The notes under the pieces: model-generated
The model's input: the letters and a program-made list of their open reading frames with translations, nothing else
Database searches by the model: none
What the model was told of the DNA's origin: nothing
Position numbers and translations under genes: made by a program
Source: UBA6902 sp964393845
Lineage (GTDB): Bacteria > Nitrospirota > Thermodesulfovibrionia > UBA6902
Length of the DNA stretch: 8,940 nt
Assembly (NCBI GenBank): GCA_964393845.1
Contig: CAYMUX010000125.1
Location: 1-8,940, forward strand
Direction: 5' to 3'
Shown: positions 1 through 4,958 of the stretch, one piece after another
How positions within the stretch are numbered: position 1 is the first letter of the stretch
Layout of the letters: the number at the start of each line of letters is the position of its first letter

Positions 1-293
1 GTGCCTGCGGCAACAGAAGCGGCAAGTCCTGAGGTGTTGATTGTGGAAACTCCTGTGTTGGACGAACTCCATGTCACTGATGTTGTTATGTTCTGTGTGC
101 TGCTGTCTGAATATGTCCCGGTTGCTGTAAACTGCTGTGATGCTCCAACAACAATACTCGGATTAGCAGGCATCACTGCAATAGATGACAGAGTGACGTT
201 GCCGCCGCCACTGCTGCCACCGCAGGCGGTAAGTATTAATGCAGCGGCGCTTAGAATTACTATGACTGTAATGAATGATTTGAAACTTTTCAT
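1..293 (-). CDS. Ig-like (Big_2-type) domain lipoprotein, N-terminal part, cut by window edge
   Basis: The reading frame starts at ATG 293-291 and stays open to the window edge, giving 97 residues without a stop. An AGGAGA Shine-Dalgarno sequence (complement of 302-307) lies 8 nt upstream. The N-terminus is a lipoprotein signal peptide: MKSFKSF, a hydrophobic core (residues 8-20), then the lipobox L-T-A-C with the lipidated Cys at 24, followed by a flexible GGSSGGG linker. From about residue 35 the sequence (SIAVMPANPSIVVG, then QQFTATGTYSD, TWSSSN, VSTINTSG) reads like the first strands of a bacterial Ig-like Big_2 domain, common in surface-exposed or adhesive proteins and often in tandem. 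It is therefore probably an outer-membrane-anchored, surface or periplasmic protein. Ligand and full length are unknown because the C-terminus is missing. The leader upstream carries an unusual repeat and terminator arrangement. Confidence 0.85.
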   Translation of the reverse strand, partial: MKSFKSFITVIVILSAAALILTACGGSSGGGNVTLSSIAVMPANPSIVVGASQQFTATGTYSDSSTQNITTSVTWSSSNTGVSTINTSGLAASVAAG

Positions 294-361
294 GCTTAAT
301 ATCTCCTTTCTTTTATTTTCAGGGAAACACACCCTTTAATTCCCTCTTTATAGAGGGGAAC

Positions 362-412
362 AAAAAACAATAAAAAAGGCATGGCGGCTGAAAATCAGCA
401 ACCATGCCTTTT
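362..412 (-). terminator. Intrinsic terminator inside the lipoprotein leader
   Basis: Read on the minus strand, an 11-bp arm (412-402, AAAAGGCATGG) pairs perfectly with 384-374. A second inner stem GCTGA/TCAGC (399-395 with 391-387) caps it, and a T-rich tract TTTTTTATTGTTTTTT follows (377-362). This is a textbook Rho-independent terminator for minus-strand transcription. It lies 69 nt upstream of the lipoprotein start codon and downstream of the promoter at 563-591, so it should either end a short leader RNA or act as an attenuator. On the plus strand the hairpin is followed by only four Ts, so it would terminate poorly in that direction. Confidence 0.8.
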
Positions 413-420
413 GAAATTCT

Positions 421-489
421 CTATCGTTCTCTACTAAGAAAGATATGTCTGTCTGTCTGTCTGTCTGTCTGTCGCAGGATTGATGCCAT
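421..489 (-). CDS. Candidate 22-aa leader peptide containing the GACA repeat
   Basis: ATG at 489-487 is preceded by GAGGGG (complement of 499-504) at 9-nt spacing. The frame reads MASILRQTDRQTDR, then HIFLSRER, and stops at TAG 423-421, nine bases before the terminator stem. The QTDR periodicity is the translation of the tetranucleotide repeat at 446-473. The ORF is too short to recognise by similarity. The start codon overlaps a small hairpin, TCGCA/TGCGA (492-488 with 476-472). It may be a regulatory leader ORF, or translation may not occur at all. Support is limited to a plausible Shine-Dalgarno, a position just after a good promoter and a stop just before a terminator. Confidence 0.3.
   Translation of the reverse strand: MASILRQTDRQTDRHIFLSRER
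446..473. repeat. Tetranucleotide microsatellite (GTCT/GACA), seven units
   Basis: The plus strand reads GTCT repeated without interruption from 447 to 473 (27 bases). On the minus strand it is exactly seven GACA units, 473 to 446. Uninterrupted tetranucleotide tracts are classic slipped-strand mispairing sites in phase-variable genes (established for example in Haemophilus). Here the tract lies inside a possible leader ORF and transcript leader, not in a large coding region. Confidence 0.95.
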
Positions 490-562
490 GCGATTATTCC
501 CCTCTGTGCCGGTTATATATCAATTGTTATTTCTTAATCTTCCGGCAGGAATTGTTTGATTT

Positions 563-591
563 ATTCTACGAATAATATCCTGTTCTGTCAA
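563..591 (-). promoter_or_regulatory. Sigma70-type promoter for the lipoprotein leader
   Basis: On the minus strand a perfect -35 box TTGACA (591-586) is separated by exactly 17 nt from TAGAAT (568-563), a 5/6 match to the -10 consensus. Transcription would start near 556 and give a leader of about 260 nt before the lipoprotein start codon at 293. That leader contains the small ORF, the GACA tract and the terminator. No better promoter was seen between the terminator and the gene. Confidence 0.6.
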
Positions 592-620
592 TAAAAAAAT
601 CCAGGACAAAAATTATTCAG

Positions 621-649
621 TTTTCATTGTCCTTGTGATATTCTATAGT
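621..649 (+). promoter_or_regulatory. Weak candidate promoter for the histidine kinase gene
   Basis: TTTTCA (621-626, 4/6 match to the -35 consensus) is followed after 17 nt by TATAGT (644-649, 5/6 match to the -10). The -10 would lie in the left arm of the inverted-repeat element. The -35 overlaps the spacer and right arm of a separate inverted repeat, AGGACAA (603-609) and TTGTCCT (627-633), which could be an operator. The 5' leader would be about 175 nt. Confidence 0.25.
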
Positions 650-746
650 AACGGCATTAAATTAAAATACATCTTAAGCATTTAATTAGCTGTAATATAA
701 AGGAAATATCATATTTTAACTTAAGTTATTTATTGCCGTTACTATA
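644..746. mobile_element. MITE-like or long-hairpin element with 13-bp perfect inverted ends
   Basis: The 13-mer TATAGTAACGGCA at 644-656 recurs as its exact reverse complement at 734-746, around about 77 bases of very AT-rich, non-coding DNA. The ends can be parsed as 11-bp terminal inverted repeats (646-656 and 734-744) flanked by TA on both sides, the target duplication expected for IS630/Tc1-type elements. The interior also holds CTTAAG near both ends, and AAATAT-C-ATATTT on the right side. No transposase is present, so it would be non-autonomous. It could instead be a simple RNA hairpin or a regulator binding region ahead of the histidine kinase gene; one copy in one window cannot decide this. 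Confidence 0.4.
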
Positions 747-788
747 TATCAGATTTAATATTAATCACATTTAATAATAATCACAAAA

Positions 789-811
789 TGCCGGCATGAC
801 CGGCGCCGGCA
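789..811 (+). repeat. GC-rich palindromic hairpin just upstream of the kinase start
   Basis: TGCCGGC (789-795) pairs with GCCGGCA (805-811), and the same stretch contains two further palindromes, ATGCCGGCAT (788-797) and CCGGCGCCGG (800-809). It stands out in AT-rich surroundings and ends 18 nt before the kinase ATG at 830. No Shine-Dalgarno sequence is visible between hairpin and start codon, so this structure occupies the usual ribosome-binding area. Confidence 0.6.
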
Positions 812-829
812 GCGATAGCATTATAAAAA

Positions 830-2545
830 ATGAAACTTCGAGTAATTATATTAGTCCTTGCGTTACTTTCATTCCTGTCTACATCAATTGGAGGATATCT
901 ATACTATTCGTCCCTTAAGAATGCTGCACAGGAGGAATCTTTCTACAGAGCCGACGAGCTTGTGAAGGACATGGCAGATCTTATCGACTTTTCCCTCGCT
1001 GAACACCAAAAATCGGTCAAGACATTGGCTGGACTTAAAGAGATACAAAATGCTCTGATAGGTAAAAGTCCGGACTCGCTGGCAAAAGCAAATTCCATTC
1101 TGGACCATTTTCAGGACACCCTGGAGGTAAGTGTCTGTTACCTTATGGATAATAATGGAAACACGATTGCTTCTTCCAATCGCAACGCGCCTGATAGTTT
1201 TGTCGGTATGAATTATGCATTCAGGCCTTATTTTCAGCAGGCATTAAATGGCAGCCCATCCGTTTACATGGCCCTCGGGGTCACCTCAAAAAAGAGGGGC
1301 GCCTATTTCGGCTATCCGGTTTATGGAAACAGGCGGGATGTGCCGTCAGGCGTCGTTGTAATCAAGGCCTTTATTGATGATATAGAAAATGAGATAAATA
1401 AACCATATGAAGGGATTATGGTGCTCACGGACCCTTATGGTGTAGTGTTTATCTCAAATTATGCGGACTGGATATATCATGTTTTATGGAAGGTTTCAAA
1501 TGAAACACTATCTGAGATCCTCAAATCCCGGCAATTCGGCGCAGGCCCGTGGAACTGGACCGGCGTAGAGAGAAAAGACGAAGGGCATGCCTTTGATAAA
1601 TCCGGCAAAGAATATCATATTCATAAAACAGGCATTCGTAATTATCCCGGATGGAATATCATTTATCTGCACGATTACGATAAGGTCTTAAAAAAAATTA
1701 CCTTCCCTCTCTTTAAAACCGCCGGTTATATTATCCTGTCACTTTGTGTGCTTATCGGTATTTCAGTGGTCTTGCTTTATAAAAAGGCAAATCATGACAT
1801 AATTCTGAGAAAAAGAGCGGAGGAGACCTTAAAAAAACACCTTGAAATGGAGAAACAGTTTAACCGGGAATTGGAACCTCTTGTTGCGGAAAGGACCATG
1901 AGCGTTATAGCGCTGACCGTAGCTGACAAATTGAGAAACCCTGCAACAGTGATCGGGTTAATATGCAGGAAGCTTTTAAAAGATCATGACGCCGACAAAA
2001 TAAAAGAAGACATCGGCAACATCATCAACGAAACACATAGACTGGAAGAAATAGTGCAAAATTACGAGGGGCTTCTTGAAAGCAGAAAATCCATGTTCCT
2101 GTATAACGACATCAACGATGTTGTCAGGGAAGCAGTTGATCTCATTCAACCGGATGCCGGGGACAAGGGAATAAATCTTGTCGTAAACTTATCGGATGAA
2201 TCTCTGAAAATAAAACTTCGGAAAAATCTGTTGAGGATAGCAATTCTCCATATCCTGTCAAATGCCGTCTATGCGACCCCAGGAGGCGGCAGTATTACTG
2301 CCTCAACCTCCAAAACCGATGATAAAGTGCTCCTTACCATCTCAGACACGGGAACAGGATTCAAAAAAGAGTACCTTGATAAAGTATTTGACCCCTTTTT
2401 CAGCACAAAAACGTACAGCTATGGTCTGGGCCTGCCCCTGGTCAAGCACATAGTTATAGAGCATCTTGGAGAGATAACAGTGGAAAGTGAGGAAGGCAGG
2501 GGGACTACTTTTCGTTTGACATTTCCTGCCACATGGATTCGTTAA
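830..2545 (+). CDS. Membrane sensor histidine kinase, DctB-like sensor domain, H-box His replaced by Asp
   Basis: This 571-aa protein has an N-terminal membrane helix (residues ~5-27), a periplasmic domain, a second helix (~296-318), a short coiled-coil linker and a C-terminal kinase core. The periplasmic part resembles the tandem PDC/dCache sensor of DctB-type C4-dicarboxylate kinases: MNYAFRPYFQQAL near 131, ALGVTSKKRGAYFGYPVY, then VLTDPYGVVFISN. The ATPase domain is complete: N-box Asn478 in LSNAVYA, G1 box DTGTGF (Asp506), F-box FDPFFSTK, G2 box GLGLP (532-536). The dimerisation helix reads ALTVADKLRNPATVIG, so the phospho-acceptor position of the usual H-E-[LI]-R-N-P motif is Asp366, with Lys for Glu after it. 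Autophosphorylation on His is therefore not expected at this site. No response regulator is adjacent. The ATG is supported by the signal-anchor it creates, though no Shine-Dalgarno is seen. The ligand is unknown. Confidence 0.88.
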   Translation: MKLRVIILVLALLSFLSTSIGGYLYYSSLKNAAQEESFYRADELVKDMADLIDFSLAEHQKSVKTLAGLKEIQNALIGKSPDSLAKANSILDHFQDTLEVSVCYLMDNNGNTIASSNRNAPDSFVGMNYAFRPYFQQALNGSPSVYMALGVTSKKRGAYFGYPVYGNRRDVPSGVVVIKAFIDDIENEINKPYEGIMVLTDPYGVVFISNYADWIYHVLWKVSNETLSEILKSRQFGAGPWNWTGVERKDEGHAFDKSGKEYHIHKTGIRNYPGWNIIYLHDYDKVLKKITFPLFKTAGYIILSLCVLIGISVVLLYKKANHDIILRKRAEETLKKHLEMEKQFNRELEPLVAERTMSVIALTVADKLRNPATVIGLICRKLLKDHDADKIKEDIGNIINETHRLEEIVQNYEGLLESRKSMFLYNDINDVVREAVDLIQPDAGDKGINLVVNLSDESLKIKLRKNLLRIAILHILSNAVYATPGGGSITASTSKTDDKVLLTISDTGTGFKKEYLDKVFDPFFSTKTYSYGLGLPLVKHIVIEHLGEITVESEEGRGTTFRLTFPATWIR

Positions 2546-2570
2546 GCGCTTCCGCGCTTTTTGCACTTTT
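2544..2570 (+). terminator. Intrinsic terminator after the histidine kinase gene
   Basis: AAGCGC (2544-2549) and GCGCTT (2554-2559) form a 6-bp stem with a TTCC tetraloop, followed by a T-rich tail TTTTTGCACTTTT. The hairpin begins in the stop codon. It should separate, at least partly, transcription of the kinase gene from the PilZ gene that starts 61 nt after the kinase stop. Confidence 0.55.
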
Positions 2571-2606
2571 ATGGTCCCATACTTATACTAAAGAAGGAAC
2601 AGGAAT

Positions 2607-2921
2607 ATGGACAAAAGAAATGCAAAAAGAATTACAGTAGGTTATAAGACTGAAATTCTTTACGGCAATGAAAGCCATACCGGGACTATAGAAAATCTCT
2701 CGGGGTCGGGAGTAAATGTATTAACGGACCCTCTAGGCCCTGAAATCGATTTCCTACCTGATGACCCTATAGTTTTAGAATTTAAATCTCCTTCAGAAGA
2801 GACGCTGACTTTAAAATGCACAATAATATGGTCGAGCAAAATACCGCCCCAAAATGTCAGGCATAGAATAGGCATGGAAATTGACGAACTGCCATGGGAC
2901 AAGGCCGGAGCATTCTTTTAA
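2607..2921 (+). CDS. Single-domain PilZ protein (candidate c-di-GMP receptor)
   Basis: The 104-aa product is essentially one PilZ domain. Both c-di-GMP-binding motifs are present: RxxxR as RNAKR (residues 4-8) and N-x-S-x-x-G as NLSGSG (about residues 29-34), with the beta-barrel following (VLEFKSPSEETLTLKC, IIWSSKIP, RIGMEIDELP). The ATG at 2607 has AAGGA at 2594-2598, 8 nt upstream. PilZ domains bind cyclic di-GMP in the cytoplasm and act on motility, pili or exopolysaccharide machinery through partner proteins. The partner here is unknown. The pilus-related MshEN protein at 6721-7785 is another possible c-di-GMP sensor in the window, but that link is inference. The gene follows the kinase on the same strand, with a likely terminator between them. 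Confidence 0.88.
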   Translation: MDKRNAKRITVGYKTEILYGNESHTGTIENLSGSGVNVLTDPLGPEIDFLPDDPIVLEFKSPSEETLTLKCTIIWSSKIPPQNVRHRIGMEIDELPWDKAGAFF

Positions 2922-2940
2922 AAGTGCAAATAGAATTTTA

Positions 2941-3072
2941 TTAGAGCTTCACATCCTTCCATCGTCCCCTCCTGTAGCGCATCGTCATGAAAATACCCTG
3001 AAAGCACATCGAGATAACCATAGCCAGCCATACGCCGGAAGCTCCGTACCCTGAAACAACCGCCGCCTTCAC
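2941..3072 (-). pseudogene. C-terminal remnant of a MATE-family efflux transporter
   Basis: From GTG 3072-3070 to TAA 2943-2941 the minus strand encodes 43 residues. The core GASGVWLAMVISMCFQGI, then MRYRRGRWKDVKL, matches the last transmembrane helix and basic tail typical of MATE/NorM multidrug exporters (GVWLA...RGRWK). A complete MATE protein has about 450 residues and 12 helices. No other MATE coding sequence is recognisable upstream, where the glutaredoxin gene ends at 3142. The fragment is therefore best read as a deletion remnant. Oddly, a perfect AGGAGG (complement of 3078-3083) sits 5 nt before the GTG, so a one-helix micro-protein could still be translated. Confidence 0.65.
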
Positions 3073-3141
3073 TTAATCCTCCTCATGCAATTGTTACATA
3101 CATTTCAGGTTTAAGTATTTCTTCACTTCGGCACTATGGCG

Positions 3142-3387
3142 CTACTCAATATTCTCCTCGATCTTTCTCAGAAGGTCCTTTTTATTTATAACGCCATGAA
3201 GCGCTGAACCGTCTTTAAATTCCAGGACAGGGATATCGGATCTATATAGCTCATAAAGTTCATCATTTAAATCTATCGAAACCTTCTTAATATTAATGCC
3301 GTACTTCTCCTTAAGGCCGTTCAACATTTCTTCAGCCTTATCACACAACCAGCATCCTTCCCGAAAATATAATGTCAGGTTAATCAC
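3142..3387 (-). CDS. Glutaredoxin-like thioredoxin-fold protein (DUF836 type)
   Basis: This 81-aa protein has the thioredoxin-fold order beta-alpha-beta-alpha-beta-beta-alpha. It contains a redox motif C12-W-L-C15 in LYFREGCWLCDKAEEML, and the cis-proline is Pro53 in SDIPVLEF. Length and sequence fit the small glutaredoxin-family (DUF836) proteins, which are cytoplasmic thiol-disulfide exchange proteins of mostly unknown substrate. The start is GTG at 3387-3385, because an in-frame TAA lies directly upstream. A 5-codon ORF (ATG AAC ATA AGT GAT TAA) overlaps that start, and no clear Shine-Dalgarno is visible. The MATE remnant lies downstream on the same strand, so an ancestral two-gene unit is possible. 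Confidence 0.82.
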   Translation of the reverse strand: MINLTLYFREGCWLCDKAEEMLNGLKEKYGINIKKVSIDLNDELYELYRSDIPVLEFKDGSALHGVINKKDLLRKIEENIE

Positions 3388-3540
3388 TTATGTTCATTTA
3401 CAAATAATTTCTTAAAAATGACAAATTAAATGATAACACACATGAGTAAAAGTGCCAAAGTACTGTTGAGCTGCTCCCGCCTTAGGTAACCCTGTTAGTT
3501 GCATTAAATTATCGATGTCGGGGAGGGGGCGTTGATGGAT

Positions 3541-3568
3541 GTAGGGGCATGGCGCGCCATGCCCCTAC
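3541..3568. repeat. REP-like perfect palindrome (28 bp)
   Basis: GTAGGGGCATGGCG at 3541-3554 is followed immediately by its exact reverse complement at 3555-3568, giving a perfect 28-bp palindrome with no loop in the DNA. It ends in GCCCCTAC, the same terminal word as the element at 8027-8100. This is consistent with one family of repetitive extragenic palindromes scattered in this genome. It lies between the divergent glutaredoxin and CBS genes, so it is unlikely to serve as a terminator for either; no T-tract follows. The rest of 3388-3629 shows nothing recognisable. Confidence 0.8.
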
Positions 3569-3629
3569 TCTGCGATACGTTCAATAGTTTTGATGATCTC
3601 ATACTATCCGGGAGCCAAAACACAAAAAG

Positions 3630-3658
3630 TTGACAAAGAGAATATCTACAGATAATAT
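3630..3658 (+). promoter_or_regulatory. Sigma70-type promoter for the CBS-yceH-TIM-barrel genes
   Basis: A perfect TTGACA -35 (3630-3635) is followed after 17 nt by TAATAT (3653-3658, 4/6). GATAAT at 3651-3656 is a better -10 match but with 15-nt spacing. The start site would be near 3665 and the leader about 73 nt, ending in the strong AGGAGG at 3725-3730 before the CBS gene. The TTG of this box opens an in-frame extension of the CBS protein, but it is better explained as promoter than as start codon. Confidence 0.5.
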
Positions 3659-3737
3659 TTACTTACAAGAATATATTTCCAGACACTCGGCTAGCGCCGA
3701 TATTAAGCTCAATGTCTCAATAAAAGGAGGAATTTCT

Positions 3738-4196
3738 ATGTTAAAAGTCAAAGATGTCCTCACGTCAAAAAGCAAAGATATCTGGTCTATAGGCTCGAAT
3801 GAAACAGCATACAAAGCGTTAGAGATTATGGCTGAAAAAGATATCGGGGCGCTGCTGGTCATTGATAAGGAACAGCTCGTCGGTATATTTTCTGAAAGGG
3901 ATTATGCCCGCAAGGTAACTCTTAAGGGGAAATCTTCAAAGGAGACGCGGGTTGGAGATTTAATGACAAGAGAAGTGTATTCTATAACACTTGATAAGTC
4001 TGTTGATGAATGCCTGGCATTGATGACAGCTACACATATACGCCATATGCCCGTCTTTGAAAATAATCATCTGACCGGTCTGGTAACTATAGGGGATATT
4101 GTCAATGCGATCATGACTGATCAGAAGATCAAGATTCACGATCTGGAGAAATACATCACAGGAAGCGAATTCGTTGCCGTCGACGATAATCCCTAA
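3738..4196 (+). CDS. Stand-alone CBS-domain pair protein
   Basis: The start chosen is ATG 3738, because AGGAGG at 3725-3730 lies 7 nt upstream. The in-frame extension back to TTG 3630 has no Shine-Dalgarno and coincides with a promoter. The 152-aa product is two CBS domains (about residues 10-64 and 75-130), each with the nucleotide-binding G-x-x-[ST]-x-x-D signature: GIFSERD (49-55) and GLVTIGD (114-120). Paired CBS domains form a Bateman module that binds adenosine nucleotides such as AMP, ATP or SAM. Stand-alone versions act as cytoplasmic energy sensors on partner proteins that usually cannot be named from sequence. The charged C-terminal tail has no recognisable domain. It is the first gene of a probable three-gene same-strand run (gaps of 45 and 54 nt). 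Confidence 0.9.
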   Translation: MLKVKDVLTSKSKDIWSIGSNETAYKALEIMAEKDIGALLVIDKEQLVGIFSERDYARKVTLKGKSSKETRVGDLMTREVYSITLDKSVDECLALMTATHIRHMPVFENNHLTGLVTIGDIVNAIMTDQKIKIHDLEKYITGSEFVAVDDNP

Positions 4197-4241
4197 GCTC
4201 ACGTCAAGTGACAAAAAAAACCTGACTCAGATTTGCGATAA

Positions 4242-4904
4242 ATGGATATTTTGCTTAATGAAACTGAAGTGCGTATCCTTGGTTGCCTTATTGAAAAGGA
4301 AACAACCACTCCGGATTATTATCCTCTGACATTAAACGCCCTTACAAACGCCTGCAATCAGAAATCGAACCGCAATCCTGTGGTTTCATATGAAGACACA
4401 ACTGTTGTGCGTGGGCTGGATAGTCTGCGGGAAAAGGGACTGTCTGAAAAGATTTTAAAGGCAGACAGCCGCGTCCCAAAATACCAGCACTCGTTTCAGG
4501 CAAAATTTAATCTCACAAACCGCGAAGTTGCAGTGCTGTGTGAATTAATGCTGCGCGGTCCGCAGACAGCCGGAGAAATCAGGAGCCGTGCCGACCGTAT
4601 GTATAAATTCGAAGGCTTGATCGAGGTTGATGAAATCCTGAACAATCTAATGGAGAAAGAACAACCCCTGGTTGTTAAGCTTCCGCGTCAGACCGGCAGA
4701 AAAGAAAACAGATACATGCACCTTCTGTGCGGAGAGCCTGAAATCAGGGAAGCAGAACAAACTGTTTCCGAAGAAGCGGCGACCCTTCTGGTTCGGGCAG
4801 AAAACGAGAGGATCACAATACTGGAAGATAAGCTTGCATCTCTCCTGAAAGAATTTGAAGAACTTAAAGCAGAATTCATTGCTCTTAAATCTCAATTTGA
4901 ATAA
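4242..4904 (+). CDS. yceH: YceH-like UPF0502 (DUF480) winged-helix protein
   Basis: The 220-aa product carries the family signature TPDYYPLTLNALTNACNQ at residues 23-40, followed by KSNRNPV. It has two winged-helix-like units (about 5-85 and 90-165, the second starting NLTNREVAVLCELMLRGPQT) and a charged, heptad-like C-terminal coiled coil (about 185-220). Length agrees with the usual ~215 aa. The fold suggests DNA binding, but the molecular role of YceH proteins is not established. The ATG at 4242 matches the conserved N-terminus (LNETEVRILGCLIEKE), although no Shine-Dalgarno is visible. It lies 45 nt after the CBS gene, so shared transcription is likely. The symbol follows E. coli yceH by family only. 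Confidence 0.9.
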   Translation: MDILLNETEVRILGCLIEKETTTPDYYPLTLNALTNACNQKSNRNPVVSYEDTTVVRGLDSLREKGLSEKILKADSRVPKYQHSFQAKFNLTNREVAVLCELMLRGPQTAGEIRSRADRMYKFEGLIEVDEILNNLMEKEQPLVVKLPRQTGRKENRYMHLLCGEPEIREAEQTVSEEAATLLVRAENERITILEDKLASLLKEFEELKAEFIALKSQFE

Positions 4905-4958
4905 ATTAATTTTAATTCCCTTAACACTTCCTTCCTCTCCTAGGTTTAAAATAAAACC

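Noticed and set aside
1..339. Forward-strand open frame of 112 codons
   Set aside because: It is the antisense shadow of the minus-strand lipoprotein, which has a signal peptide, lipobox, Shine-Dalgarno and Ig-like domain in its frame.
446..473. CRISPR array
   Set aside because: The repeat is a 4-nt microsatellite without spacers; no 25-40 nt direct repeats with regular spacers occur anywhere in the window.
294..560. c-di-GMP (GEMM-I) or cobalamin riboswitch in the lipoprotein leader
   Set aside because: Short similar words occur (GCACAG, AGGGGAA), but the conserved core motifs of either class are absent.
3421..3540. Short forward ORF from ATG 3443 (15 codons)
   Set aside because: It has no ribosome site, no recognisable sequence and an early stop.
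3630..3737. 36-residue N-terminal extension of the CBS protein starting at TTG 3630
   Set aside because: The TTG belongs to a perfect -35 box, there is no ribosome site before it, and ATG 3738 has AGGAGG at ideal spacing and begins exactly at the conserved domain.
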